A DNA stretch of 64,000 nucleotides, from NCBI RefSeq assembly GCF_036017915.1, contig NZ_CP107929.1, positions 2,945,501-3,009,500 of the forward strand, written 5' to 3'. A program made the position numbers and the translations under genes. Shown here piece after piece: positions 40,576 to 48,700 of this stretch (position 1 is its first letter; each line of letters starts with the position of its first letter). The stretch is from Micromonospora sp. NBC_00421 (GTDB lineage: Bacteria; Actinomycetota; Actinomycetes; Mycobacteriales; Micromonosporaceae). The notes under the pieces are model-generated. The model saw only the letters and a program-made list of their open reading frames with translations. It was not told the DNA's origin and did no database searches.

Positions 40576-41463
40576 ATGACCCATCCGTACGCCCGCGAAC
40601 TCGGCGATTTCCTGCGCGCCCGGCGCGGCCGGCTGCACCCCCGCGACGTCGGCCTGGAGCCGGGCGGCCGACGTAAGGTCACCGGGTTGCGGCGTGAGGA
40701 ACTGGCCCTGCTGTCCGGGTTGAGCACCGACTACTACCAGCGGATGGAGCAGGGCCGCGAGGTCCGCCCGTCCGACGACGTGTTGGACGCGCTCGCCGGC
40801 GCGCTCGGCCTCGACGACGAGGAACGCCGGCACCTGTTCACCCTGGCCCGCGCCGCCCGCCGGCCGGTGCCCGTCCGGGTGGACCCCGGCCCGGAGCGGG
40901 TGCCGGAGAGCACCCGACGGCTGCTGCTGGTGCTGGACACCCCGGCGGTCGTGCTCGGCCGACACCTCGACCTGCTCGCCTGGAACCCGTGGGCGACGGC
41001 GCTGCTCGGCGACCCGGAGGGCTACCCGCCCGACCGGCTCAACATGCTCCTGCTGATGTTCGACGACCCGACGACCGCGTCGCGGCGCTGCGCGGCGTGG
41101 GAACAGCAGGCCATGGACTACATCGGCATGATGCGTGCCGCCGTCGCCACGGACCCCACCCACCCCCGGGCCACCGCGATCGTCGGCGAGCTGAGCATCC
41201 GCAGCGCCGAGTTCCGACGGCTGTGGGCCCGGCACGACGTGCGCGCTTCGGTCAGCGGCACCAAGACCTTCGAGGTCCCCGAGGTCGGTGACATCGTCCT
41301 GGACTGGGACACCTACCCGCTGCCCGGCAACCCCGGCCCGGTCATGCTGGTCTTCACCGCCGCGCCGGGCAGCCCCGACGCCGACCGGCTACGGCTGCTG
41401 GCGTCACTGCGCGCGACCGGCCGGGCGGGTGAGAGTGATCCGACACGCCGACGCGACATCTAG
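40576..41463 (+). CDS. XRE-family regulator with MmyB-like ligand-binding domain
   Basis: DNA-binding regulator, 295 aa. The N-terminal HTH is GLRREELALLSGLSTDYYQR followed by MEQGREVRPSDDVLDALA. The C-terminal two-thirds form the MmyB-like PAS-type domain: LLLVLDTPAVVLGRHLDLLA, WNPWATALLGDP and DWDTYPLPGNPG. Such proteins typically regulate a divergent SDR, as found here. The stop codon TAG at 41461 lies inside the first NrdR-like box of the nrd promoter, so read-through of this gene would pass into the nrd leader. Confidence 0.92.
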   Translation: MTHPYARELGDFLRARRGRLHPRDVGLEPGGRRKVTGLRREELALLSGLSTDYYQRMEQGREVRPSDDVLDALAGALGLDDEERRHLFTLARAARRPVPVRVDPGPERVPESTRRLLLVLDTPAVVLGRHLDLLAWNPWATALLGDPEGYPPDRLNMLLLMFDDPTTASRRCAAWEQQAMDYIGMMRAAVATDPTHPRATAIVGELSIRSAEFRRLWARHDVRASVSGTKTFEVPEVGDIVLDWDTYPLPGNPGPVMLVFTAAPGSPDADRLRLLASLRATGRAGESDPTRRRDI

Positions 41464-41500
41464 TGTTGCTTCTCCCCAGGGGACGCCATATATGGTGTCC
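41453..41500. promoter_or_regulatory. Two NrdR-like boxes upstream of nrdAB
   Basis: Box 2, GACGCCATATATGGTGTC (41482-41499), is nearly palindromic and matches the NrdR consensus ACACnATATnTnGTGT when read on the minus strand. Box 1, around ACATCTAGTGT (41456-41466), lies about 30 bases upstream (three helical turns) and overlaps the stop codon of the preceding regulator gene. Paired, in-phase boxes are the normal architecture for this ribonucleotide reductase repressor. Confidence 0.72.
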
Positions 41501-41504
41501 CACG

Positions 41505-41697
41505 CAGCTGGTTCGACCGGGCCTGAACGGCCCGGTCGAGGCAACAGGGAACCCGGTGTAAATCCGGGACTGCCCCGCAGCGGTGAGTGGGAACGACCGC
41601 CGTCATCGAGCACTGGGCCGCGAGGTCTGGGAAGCGACGGCCAGTAGGCGACCGGTGGAACCCGGTCAGGCCCGCGAGTCCGAAGACCTGCCAGTGC
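41505..41697 (+). promoter_or_regulatory. Cobalamin (B12) riboswitch controlling nrdAB
   Basis: The sequence shows conserved cobalamin-riboswitch blocks in order: GGCAACAGGGAACCCGGTG, AATCCGGGACTGCCCCGCAG, GCGGTGAGTGGGAACGACC, then the 3' B12 box AGTCCGAAGACCTGCC at about 41677-41692. It ends 130 bases upstream of the nrdA start, leaving room for an expression platform near the ribosome binding site. In Streptomyces, the same switch turns off the class I reductase when B12 is available and the B12-dependent class II enzyme can work. The same logic is inferred here. Confidence 0.93.
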
Positions 41698-41829
41698 GCC
41701 GTGCGCTGCTGCGTGCGGCGGTCGGAGGTCGCGCGGGACGACCGACGCCAGCAACCGGGCCGGCCGCCGCGCCGCGCCCGTTGGCGTTCTCCCGCGTCCG
41801 AGGGCCATCGGTGACAGCGAGGAGAGGTC

Positions 41830-44208
41830 ATGACGAACGTAGCGGAGAGCCCCCCGTCCGAGGCCGACGGCGCGGAGCCACGCCGGCCGGCGATGCGGGT
41901 ACGCAAGCGCAACGGCGACACCGAGCCGGTGGACGTCAACAAGATCGTCAAGGCGGTCGAGCGGTGGGCCGCCGACCTGGACGAGGTGGACCCGCTGCGG
42001 GTGGCGACCAAGACGATAAGCGGCCTCTACGACGGGGCGACCACTGCCGAGCTGGACAAGCTGTCGATCCAGACGGCGGCGGAGCTGATCGGCACCGAAC
42101 CGCAGTACTCCCGGCTGGCGGCCCGGCTGCTGGCCGGCTACGTGGAGCAGGAGGTCCGCGGGCAGGCGGTGGCGAGCTTCAGCCAGTCCATCCGGTACGC
42201 CCACGGCCTCGGCCTGATCTCCGACGACACCGCCGCGTTCGTGGCCCGCAACGCCCGCACCCTCGACGACGCGGTCGACCCGGCGGGTGACCTGCGGTTC
42301 GAGTACTTCGGACTGCGCACGGTCGCCGACCGGTACCTGCTGCGGCACCCCGAGTCGCGGCTGGTGGTGGAGACCCCGCAGTACTGGCTGCTGCGGGTGG
42401 CCTGCGGGCTGTCCACCACGCCCGACGAGGCGGTCGGGTTCTACCGGTTGATGTCGTCGCTTGCCTACCTGCCGAGTTCCCCCACGTTGTTCAACTCCGG
42501 CACCCGGCACACGCAGATGTCGTCGTGTTTCCTGGTCGACTCGCCCCGCGACGAGCTCGACTCGATCTACGAGCGCTACCACCAGGTGGCGAAGCTGTCC
42601 AAGTTCTCCGGCGGCATCGGCATCTCCTGGTCGCGGGTACGTGGCCGGGGCGCGTTGATCCGGGGCACCAACGGCCGGTCGAACGGGATCGTGCCGTTCC
42701 TCAAGACCCTCGACGCCGGGGTGGCGGCGGTCAACCAGGGCGGCCGGCGCAAGGGGGCCGCCTGCGTCTATCTGGAGCCGTGGCATCCGGACGTCGAGGA
42801 GTTCCTGGAGCTGCGGGACAACACCGGCGAAGAGGCCCGGCGTACCCACAATCTCAACCTGGCCAACTGGATTCCGGACGAGTTCATGCGCCGGGTCGAA
42901 GCCGACGCCGACTGGTCGTTGATCGACCCGTCGGACGCCCCGGAGCTGCCCGACCTGTACGGCGAGGAGTTCGACGCCGCGTACCGGGTCGCGGAGAAGA
43001 AGGCCATCCGGACGGTCAGGGCCCGGGACCTGTACGGGCGGATGATGCGCACCCTGGCGCAGACCGGCAACGGGTGGATGACGTTCAAGGACGCGGCCAA
43101 CCGGCTGTCCAACCAGACCGGCGCCCCGGGCAACACGATCCACCTGTCCAACCTGTGCACCGAGATCCTCGAGGTGAACAGCGACACCGAGACGGCGGTC
43201 TGCAATCTCGGGTCGGTCAACCTCGGCGCGCACCTGGCCGGGGACGGCGTCGACTGGGAGAAGCTGCGCGCCACGGTGCGTACGGCTGTGGTGTTCCTGG
43301 ACCGGGTGATCGACATCAACTACTACCCGGCCGCGCAGGCGGCGGCGTCGAACCCGCGCTGGCGACCGGTCGGGCTGGGGCTGATGGGCCTGCAGGACGC
43401 GTTCTTCGCGCTGCGCCTGCCGTTCGACTCGGTCGAGGCCAGGGAGCTGTCCACCCGGGTGCAGGAGGAGATCTTCCTGACCGCGTTGGAGACGTCGACC
43501 GGCCTCGCCGAACGGTTCGGCACGCACCCGGCATACCACGAGACCCGGGCGGCCCGGGGTGACCTGCACCCGGACCTGTGGGGGGTCGAACCCACCCAGG
43601 TCGCGCGGTGGGCCGCGCTGCGTGCCCGGATCGCGGCGCACGGGCTGCGCAACTCGCTGCTCGTCGCGATCGCCCCGACCGCCACCATCGCGTCGATCGC
43701 CGGCTGCTACGAGTGCATCGAACCGCAGGTGTCCAACCTGTTCAAGCGCGAGACCATGTCCGGCGAGTTCCTCCAGATCAACACCTACCTGGTGCGGGAG
43801 CTGAAGGCGCGCGGGCTGTGGACGCCGGAGATCCGCGACCAGATCAAGCGGGCCGAGGGGTCGGTGCAGGGGATCGTCGACCTGCCCGCCGAGGTGCGGG
43901 AGCTGTTCCGCACCGCGTGGGAGCTGCCGCAGCGGGCGCTTGTCGACCTGGCCGCCGCGCGGGCACCCTACATCGACCAGTCGCAGTCGCTGAACCTGTT
44001 CCTGAGCGCGCCGACCATCGGCAAGCTGTCCTCGATGTACCTGTACGCCTGGAAGTCCGGCCTGAAGACCACCTACTACCTGCGGTCGCGTCCGGCGACC
44101 CGGATCCAGCAGGCCACCGTCACCGTCGCCCCGGTCGTCGCGGCCGGCGACGCCGAGGCGCTGGCCTGTTCCCTGGAGAACCCCGAGAGCTGCGAGGCGT
44201 GCCAGTGA
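41830..44208 (+). CDS. nrdA: Class I ribonucleoside-diphosphate reductase, alpha subunit
   Basis: Catalytic large subunit that reduces NDPs to dNDPs; 792 aa. An N-terminal ATP-cone (MRVRKRNGDTEPVDVNKIVK to about residue 115) indicates allosteric activity control and NrdA-type architecture. The barrel contains FNSGTRHTQMSSCFLVDS, IHLSNLCTEILEV with active-site Asn/Cys/Glu, and IAPTATIASIAGCYECIEP. The C-terminal redox pair is in ESCEACQ. The ATG at 41830 follows GGAGAGG. The stop overlaps nrdB by 4 bases. Expression is governed by the riboswitch and NrdR-like boxes immediately upstream. Confidence 0.96.
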   Translation: MTNVAESPPSEADGAEPRRPAMRVRKRNGDTEPVDVNKIVKAVERWAADLDEVDPLRVATKTISGLYDGATTAELDKLSIQTAAELIGTEPQYSRLAARLLAGYVEQEVRGQAVASFSQSIRYAHGLGLISDDTAAFVARNARTLDDAVDPAGDLRFEYFGLRTVADRYLLRHPESRLVVETPQYWLLRVACGLSTTPDEAVGFYRLMSSLAYLPSSPTLFNSGTRHTQMSSCFLVDSPRDELDSIYERYHQVAKLSKFSGGIGISWSRVRGRGALIRGTNGRSNGIVPFLKTLDAGVAAVNQGGRRKGAACVYLEPWHPDVEEFLELRDNTGEEARRTHNLNLANWIPDEFMRRVEADADWSLIDPSDAPELPDLYGEEFDAAYRVAEKKAIRTVRARDLYGRMMRTLAQTGNGWMTFKDAANRLSNQTGAPGNTIHLSNLCTEILEVNSDTETAVCNLGSVNLGAHLAGDGVDWEKLRATVRTAVVFLDRVIDINYYPAAQAAASNPRWRPVGLGLMGLQDAFFALRLPFDSVEARELSTRVQEEIFLTALETSTGLAERFGTHPAYHETRAARGDLHPDLWGVEPTQVARWAALRARIAAHGLRNSLLVAIAPTATIASIAGCYECIEPQVSNLFKRETMSGEFLQINTYLVRELKARGLWTPEIRDQIKRAEGSVQGIVDLPAEVRELFRTAWELPQRALVDLAAARAPYIDQSQSLNLFLSAPTIGKLSSMYLYAWKSGLKTTYYLRSRPATRIQQATVTVAPVVAAGDAEALACSLENPESCEACQ

Positions 44209-45239
44209 CCATCGTCGACGAACCCCGCACCGACGGGCGGCACCTGCTGCTCGACCCCGGCATGGACCTCACCCTGCGGCCGATGCGTTACCCGCACTTC
44301 TTCGACAGGTTCAAGGACGCCATCAAGAACACCTGGACGGTGGAGGAGGTCGACCTGCACTCCGACCTGGCCGACCTGGAACGGCTCTCGCCGGCCGAGC
44401 GGCACCTGGTGTCCCGGCTGGTGGCGTTCTTCGCCACCGGCGACACCATCGTCGCCAACAACCTGGTGCTCAACCTCTACCAGCACGTCAACTCCCCGGA
44501 GGGCCGGCTCTACCTGTCCCGGCAGCTGTTCGAGGAAGCCGTGCACGTGCAGTTCTACCTGAACCTGCTCGACACGTACGTCCCCGACGAGCAGGAACGC
44601 TTCGCCGCGTTCGCCGCCATCGAGAACATCCCCTCGATCCGGCGCAAGGCCGAGTTCTGTTTCCGCTGGATCGACTCGGTCTTCGGCCTGCGCGAGCTGA
44701 ACAGCCGCGCCGACCGGCGGGCGTTCCTGCTCAACCTGATCTGCTTCGCCGCCTGCATCGAGGGGCTGTTCTTCTACGGCGCCTTCGCCTACGTCTACTT
44801 CCTTCGGTCCCGGGGCCTGCTCAACGGGTTGGCCTCCGGCACCAACTGGGTGTTCCGCGACGAGTCGATGCACATGGCGTTCGCCTTCGACGTGGTGGAG
44901 ACCGTCCGGCGGGAGGAGCCGGAGCTGTTCGACGCCGAACTGGAGCAGCAGGTCACCGAGATGCTCGCCGAGGCGGTCGAGTGCGAGGTGCAGTTCGCCG
45001 AGGACCTGCTCGAACAGGGCGTCTCCGGGTTGTCGCTGACGGACATGCGGGCGTACCTGGAGCACGTGGCCGACCGGCGGCTCGCCCAGCTCGGCATCGC
45101 GCCGCGCTACGGCGCACAGAACCCGTTCGCGTTCATGGACCTGCAGGACGTGCAGGAGCTGTCGAACTTCTTCGAGCGGCGGGTGTCGGCATACCAGGTG
45201 GGGGTCAGCGGCAGCGTCACCTTCGACGACGACTTCTGA
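44205..45239 (+). CDS. nrdB: Class I ribonucleotide reductase, beta subunit
   Basis: Metal-containing radical-generating small subunit, 344 aa. Iron-ligand motifs are visible: an early carboxylate in FFATGDTIVANNLV, EAVHVQFY (E-x-x-H with Tyr four residues after His, the radical position), and RDESMHMAF (second E-x-x-H). It begins with GTG at 44205, overlapping nrdA by 4 bases (GTGA). The C-terminal tail VSGSVTFDDDF is the usual acidic-aromatic peptide that docks into the large subunit. No nrdS-like AraC gene follows, unlike the Streptomyces operon; a long terminator hairpin comes instead. Confidence 0.96.
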   Translation: MTIVDEPRTDGRHLLLDPGMDLTLRPMRYPHFFDRFKDAIKNTWTVEEVDLHSDLADLERLSPAERHLVSRLVAFFATGDTIVANNLVLNLYQHVNSPEGRLYLSRQLFEEAVHVQFYLNLLDTYVPDEQERFAAFAAIENIPSIRRKAEFCFRWIDSVFGLRELNSRADRRAFLLNLICFAACIEGLFFYGAFAYVYFLRSRGLLNGLASGTNWVFRDESMHMAFAFDVVETVRREEPELFDAELEQQVTEMLAEAVECEVQFAEDLLEQGVSGLSLTDMRAYLEHVADRRLAQLGIAPRYGAQNPFAFMDLQDVQELSNFFERRVSAYQVGVSGSVTFDDDF

Positions 45240-45309
45240 CCCGGTCGGGCCGCAGCCCGGCCGACCGTGCCCGGGTGCACCGTTCACCGGCCGGGCCGGT
45301 TCCTGAGCG

Positions 45310-45352
45310 GCAGCCCGGTCCCGGTGGCGGGTACGCCACCGGACCGGGCTGC
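45310..45352. terminator. Long bidirectional terminator hairpin between nrdB and the PIG-L gene
   Basis: The arms 45310-45329 and 45334-45352 pair over about 19 base pairs (GCAGCCCGGTCC... with one bulged C) around a four-base loop. It lies between two convergent genes and should stop transcription from both sides. Confidence 0.8.
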
Positions 45353-45366
45353 GGCTCGCTTCGGTC

Positions 45367-46707
45367 TCAGGGGCCGGTGTTGTTGAACACCTCGATCTCG
45401 GCGAGGCCGATGTTGACGGTGGAGCTGATGACCCCGGTGACGGTGAGCTTGACGCTGGTCACCGTCTTCGCCGCCGGGAGAATGATCTCGGTCGGGCCGC
45501 CGCCGTTGTCGAGGGCGCCGACCGCCGTGGAGGTGCCGTCGCTGAACAGCAGGGTGCCGCTGGTGATCTGGTCGTAGGGGTTGGGCCGGTCGTAGAGGAC
45601 GATCCGGCGGATGGTGCGCGGGCTCGACCAGCTCAGGGTGAGCTGGCTGTTGACGCCGCCGGAGACGGTCGCCCACTCCCGGGTCGGGTCGTCGGGCCAG
45701 CCGGCGACCACCCCGTCGACCGCCTTGGCCGCCGTCTGCCCGCTGCCGGTGTCCTGGCTGGTCGCGGTGACGGTCGCCGTCCGGGCCAGGTTGGGGCCGA
45801 GCACCTTGTACTGCCGCTGGAGGAAAGCCGGGTAGTCGTAGCCGCCGCAGGTGGGCAGGCTGGTGCAGGCCCCGTCGTCGTACTGGCCGTAGGCGAAGAA
45901 GGCCGCGGACTTGCCGGCGACGTCGGTCGACCCCAGGTTCGCCGGATAGTTCTTGATCTTGTAATCGTGGTAGCCGGTGAAGGTGGGCGAGCCGACGTAC
46001 GCCTGCTCGGCGGCCTGGGCGAAGTAGGCCGCGGCGTGGTGGTCGCTGTGGTCGCCGTCGCCGAAACTCCCCACGTGGTCCTGGGTGTTGACGGCGTCCG
46101 GCTGGTAGGCCGCCATCAGCCCGGCGAGGGTGTTGATCAGACTGGTCCGGCTGTAACTGGACGAGCCGGTGCCCAGCGACGTGATCGTGGAGATGTCGTT
46201 GAGCCAGAGCTTCTGCAGGCTCTGCGAGCCGGTGTTCGGGTGGCCCGTGCCACCGGGATAGCCGTCGGGAAGCCGGAGGAAGGCCAGCGAGACGGTGGGC
46301 TTGCCGGTGAGGGTGAAGACCGGGATCGGATGCCCGGTGATGCCGGCGTCCGCCTGGGTCCAGGTGTTGGCGACCCCGGCCATCTGGGCGTAGGCCACCT
46401 TGGCCCCGGTCTCCCGACCGCCCCAGTAGGTGCTGTCCCGGCCGGCGTCGCCCGCCGTGACGAAGACCGTGCGGACACAGCGGTTGGCCTGCACGTCGTG
46501 CAGCAGGTCCGGGCTGAGGAAGAGCAGGTCGTCGTCCTGGTGGGCGACCACGTTCATGATCGCGCCCTGCGGACAGCTCGGGCTGGCCTGGGCGGCGGGC
46601 GGTCCACCCAGGGCCGCTGCCGCGCAGCTGGCAGCCAGTGCGACGGCCAGGGCCCGGCGGAGCGGGCGGCCTGAAGAGCGATGTGGACGCAGGTCGGATC
46701 GACGCAC
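45367..46707 (-). CDS. Secreted PIG-L-family deacetylase with C-terminal F5/8-type carbohydrate-binding-like domain
   Basis: Exported zinc-type deacetylase of about 446 aa. The signal peptide runs to around residue 42 (ALAVALAASCAAAALGGPPA, then AQA). The PIG-L motif is VVAHQDDDLLFLSPDLL, where the usual AHPDDE reads AHQDDD, and the second metal motif is DGDHSDHHAAAYFA. From about residue 300 there is a discoidin-like beta-sandwich: ARTATVTATSQDTGSGQTAA, KAVDGV, and EIEVFNN at the end. The GTG start at 46707 has GGGGAGG upstream. Family members remove N-acetyl groups from sugars. The Glu-to-Asp and Pro-to-Gln changes in the first motif are seen in some secreted members. Confidence 0.88.
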   Translation of the reverse strand: MRRSDLRPHRSSGRPLRRALAVALAASCAAAALGGPPAAQASPSCPQGAIMNVVAHQDDDLLFLSPDLLHDVQANRCVRTVFVTAGDAGRDSTYWGGRETGAKVAYAQMAGVANTWTQADAGITGHPIPVFTLTGKPTVSLAFLRLPDGYPGGTGHPNTGSQSLQKLWLNDISTITSLGTGSSSYSRTSLINTLAGLMAAYQPDAVNTQDHVGSFGDGDHSDHHAAAYFAQAAEQAYVGSPTFTGYHDYKIKNYPANLGSTDVAGKSAAFFAYGQYDDGACTSLPTCGGYDYPAFLQRQYKVLGPNLARTATVTATSQDTGSGQTAAKAVDGVVAGWPDDPTREWATVSGGVNSQLTLSWSSPRTIRRIVLYDRPNPYDQITSGTLLFSDGTSTAVGALDNGGGPTEIILPAAKTVTSVKLTVTGVISSTVNIGLAEIEVFNNTGP

Positions 46708-46929
46708 AGTTACCTCCCCGTAGCAGTAGCGTGCGAACTCTTTCTATCATGGACAGCCGCCTATCTCTGCCCGCCCTGAGCGACCACCGCAGGAAAGCCG
46801 GGACGACTCGACGCACGCCGCTCCGACAGACGTTCGTCCGTTGGTGTCCGCGCCCGCTCACGCCGTTCGGGGCGGCAGCAGACCCGCGCGAAGGACCGAC
46901 ATGCGGTACGACCCACCGCTGCCTATGGT

Positions 46930-47282
46930 GGAGCGATGGCTTCGCGATCCACCTCGGCGGGGTCGAACGGCGGTGGCTGCGGTGGGGTTTCGCGGCCGAG
47001 GACGTGTCACCGTTTCCGGCCGACGGCGAGGAGTGGGTCGTCACGCCCGACGACTCCCTGAACATCGTCACCCGGTGGTACCAGGAGGAGATCCGGGCGG
47101 TCGACGCCGTCGTCGAAGGGGTGCCGCTGGACCGACGGTCCCGGGTCGGCGGCCGGTTCCACACCTCGGCCGAGGCCCCCACGCTACAGCGGATCCTCTT
47201 CCATCTCGTGCAGGAGTACGCGCGGCACGTGGGGCAACTCGACGTGGCCCGGCAGTTGATCGACGGCACGACCGGCGAGTAG
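46930..47282 (+). pseudogene. Fragment of a DinB/DUF664-family protein lacking its N-terminus
   Basis: In one frame, IHLGGVERRWLRWGFAAEDV, DSLNIVTRWYQEEIRAVDA and LQRILFHLVQEYARHVGQLD match the C-terminal two-thirds of DUF664 (mycothiol-transferase-like DinB) proteins, ending LIDGTTGE as such proteins do. The expected N-terminal 30-40 residues and a plausible start codon with ribosome binding site are missing; upstream residues in frame look random. I regard it as a 5'-truncated remnant, though an undetected alternative start cannot be excluded. Confidence 0.6.
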
Positions 47283-47301
47283 CCGGCCGGCCTCGCCCGG
47301 A

Positions 47302-47976
47302 TCACTCGTCATGGCCCTCCTCCACGCCGTCCGGGGTGATCGCACCGTCGTCGTGCTCCCCTTCCAGATAGACGTGCTGATGGCCCTGACCGGCATCGAC
47401 GTTGACCTGATCGAGCTGGGTGGCGGCGACCGACCAGGCGGTGGCCGCCTGGACCGCCTGCCGTTTCGCCAGAGCCGTCAGCGCGGCGCGTTGGCTGGCC
47501 GGGCCGGTGACCGCGAGGAGGTACGACTCCACCGCCAGGGACGCCTGCTCCACGGCGCCGCGCAGCCCGCCGCGCGCCACGTTGGTGGCGGTGGTGCCCG
47601 ACGGCGGGTTGGCGAACGGCTCCGCCGCCCGCGTCAGGACCTGCTGCCACTGGCGGGCCTGCTCGGGGCCCGGCTGCCGATCGACGGGCACGTCCGCCCG
47701 GAGGGCGACGAGAATGGGTGAGATCTCCTCCCGCAGGCGGCGGGCCGTCGCCGTCAGCTCGGCGATCTGCTTGCTGTCCCGCTGCGTCTCGGCCCGACGG
47801 ATGTCGGCGATGGACGACTCCACCTCGTCCGGTCGACCGACCGTGTAGCCCACGACGCCGCCCAGGAGAGCGACGACGAGCCCGACCGCCACGACCACGC
47901 CGAGCCGGGTCAGCCGACGGGAGCGCGGGGCAGGCGCGGACAGTTGGTAAGAGGGCCTACCGGTGCGGCGTGACAC
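47302..47976 (-). CDS. Membrane-anchored protein of unknown function
   Basis: Protein of 224 aa with a basic N-terminus and one membrane segment at about 25-47 (LGVVVAVGLVVALLGGVVGY), then an extracytoplasmic helical domain. Residues 50-100 are rich in Glu, Arg and Ala heptad-like sequence (IADIRRAETQRDSKQIAELT) suggestive of a coiled coil. The tail is His/Asp/Glu-rich (AGQGHQHVYLEGEHDDG and EEGHDE) and might bind metal. No family is recognised. It converges with the DinB remnant. Codon usage and signal-anchor features support a real gene. Confidence 0.72.
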   Translation of the reverse strand: MSRRTGRPSYQLSAPAPRSRRLTRLGVVVAVGLVVALLGGVVGYTVGRPDEVESSIADIRRAETQRDSKQIAELTATARRLREEISPILVALRADVPVDRQPGPEQARQWQQVLTRAAEPFANPPSGTTATNVARGGLRGAVEQASLAVESYLLAVTGPASQRAALTALAKRQAVQAATAWSVAATQLDQVNVDAGQGHQHVYLEGEHDDGAITPDGVEEGHDE

Positions 47977-48069
47977 GATGTCTCCCTGCGTCGACGGAGC
48001 CTGGTCGCAGCCTAGCCGTCCCGTCCGAGGCCGGTCGATACCCGACGAGAGTCCCCGCAGGGCGTCAGG

Positions 48070-48564
48070 TCAGTCGCCGTCACCCGGACGGGCCACCGGC
48101 TCGCCGCCGATGCAGCCGACCTTCACCTCGAACTCCCCCGCCGGGCCGGCGAAGGTCACCTCGGCGTCGTCGTCCGGCCCACGGTCGACGTCCTTCACCC
48201 GGTAGTCCTGCGCCGGTGCCCAGGTGACCAGCCGGACGTCGGCCCCCACGCACTCGGCGACCGCCGTACCGCCCGCGGTGGAGAAGCTACGGCGCAGGCC
48301 GGGTGCCGTGGACGGGGACGACGGCGTGGCGGAGACAGCCGACGGGGACGACGGCGTGGCGGGCACCGCGCTCGGCGGCACCGCCGTCACCGGGGTCGGT
48401 TCCGGAGCCGCCAGGGCCCGCTCGACCTCGGCCTGGCTTCGCACCCCGCCGGGCGTGCCGGTGATGCTCTCCCCGACCAGCCGGATCGCGGCCACCCCGA
48501 TCAGGGTGGCGAGCACGGCGGCGGCCAGCCAGCCGGCGGTGGCGAGGAGCGTACGGCGACCCAT
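48070..48564 (-). CDS. Single-pass membrane protein with Ser/Pro-rich repeat linker
   Basis: Protein of 164 aa. A membrane segment occupies about residues 8-28 (ATAGWLAAAVLATLIGVAAI). A linker with two copies of SAVxATPSSP follows, then a small domain with two cysteines (VAECVGADV and VKVGCIGGE) that could form a disulfide. I do not recognise the family. It is divergent from the histidine kinase at 48701, and a probable response-regulator box lies in the shared promoter, suggesting it is a target of that signalling system. Confidence 0.75.
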   Translation of the reverse strand: MGRRTLLATAGWLAAAVLATLIGVAAIRLVGESITGTPGGVRSQAEVERALAAPEPTPVTAVPPSAVPATPSSPSAVSATPSSPSTAPGLRRSFSTAGGTAVAECVGADVRLVTWAPAQDYRVKDVDRGPDDDAEVTFAGPAGEFEVKVGCIGGEPVARPGDGD

Positions 48565-48609
48565 GCCCCGACTATGCCCGACCGCCCGCTAAGCCGAGCA
48601 CGGCAGCAG

Positions 48610-48627
48610 GATAAGTGGAGGTTAAGA
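48610..48627. promoter_or_regulatory. Candidate response-regulator box 1 (CTTAAC-N5-CTTATC, minus strand)
   Basis: On the minus strand CTTAACCTCCACTTATCC gives two CTTA hexamers spaced 11 bases apart, the OmpR/PhoP-type arrangement. The same pattern recurs at 49978-49994. It lies between the divergent membrane protein and kinase genes, and an additional CTTAGC half-site is at 48588-48594 on the minus strand. Confidence 0.5.
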
Positions 48628-48700
48628 CCCGGCCCGGACGCCGGTCGGACCGGTTAACCTGCCTAGCTGTGGCAACCCTGCCCGTGATCGGGGACGACGG

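Noticed and set aside
41505..41520. tRNA-like GGTTCGA sequence
   Set aside because: It belongs to the first stem of the cobalamin riboswitch; no acceptor or anticodon stems can be drawn.
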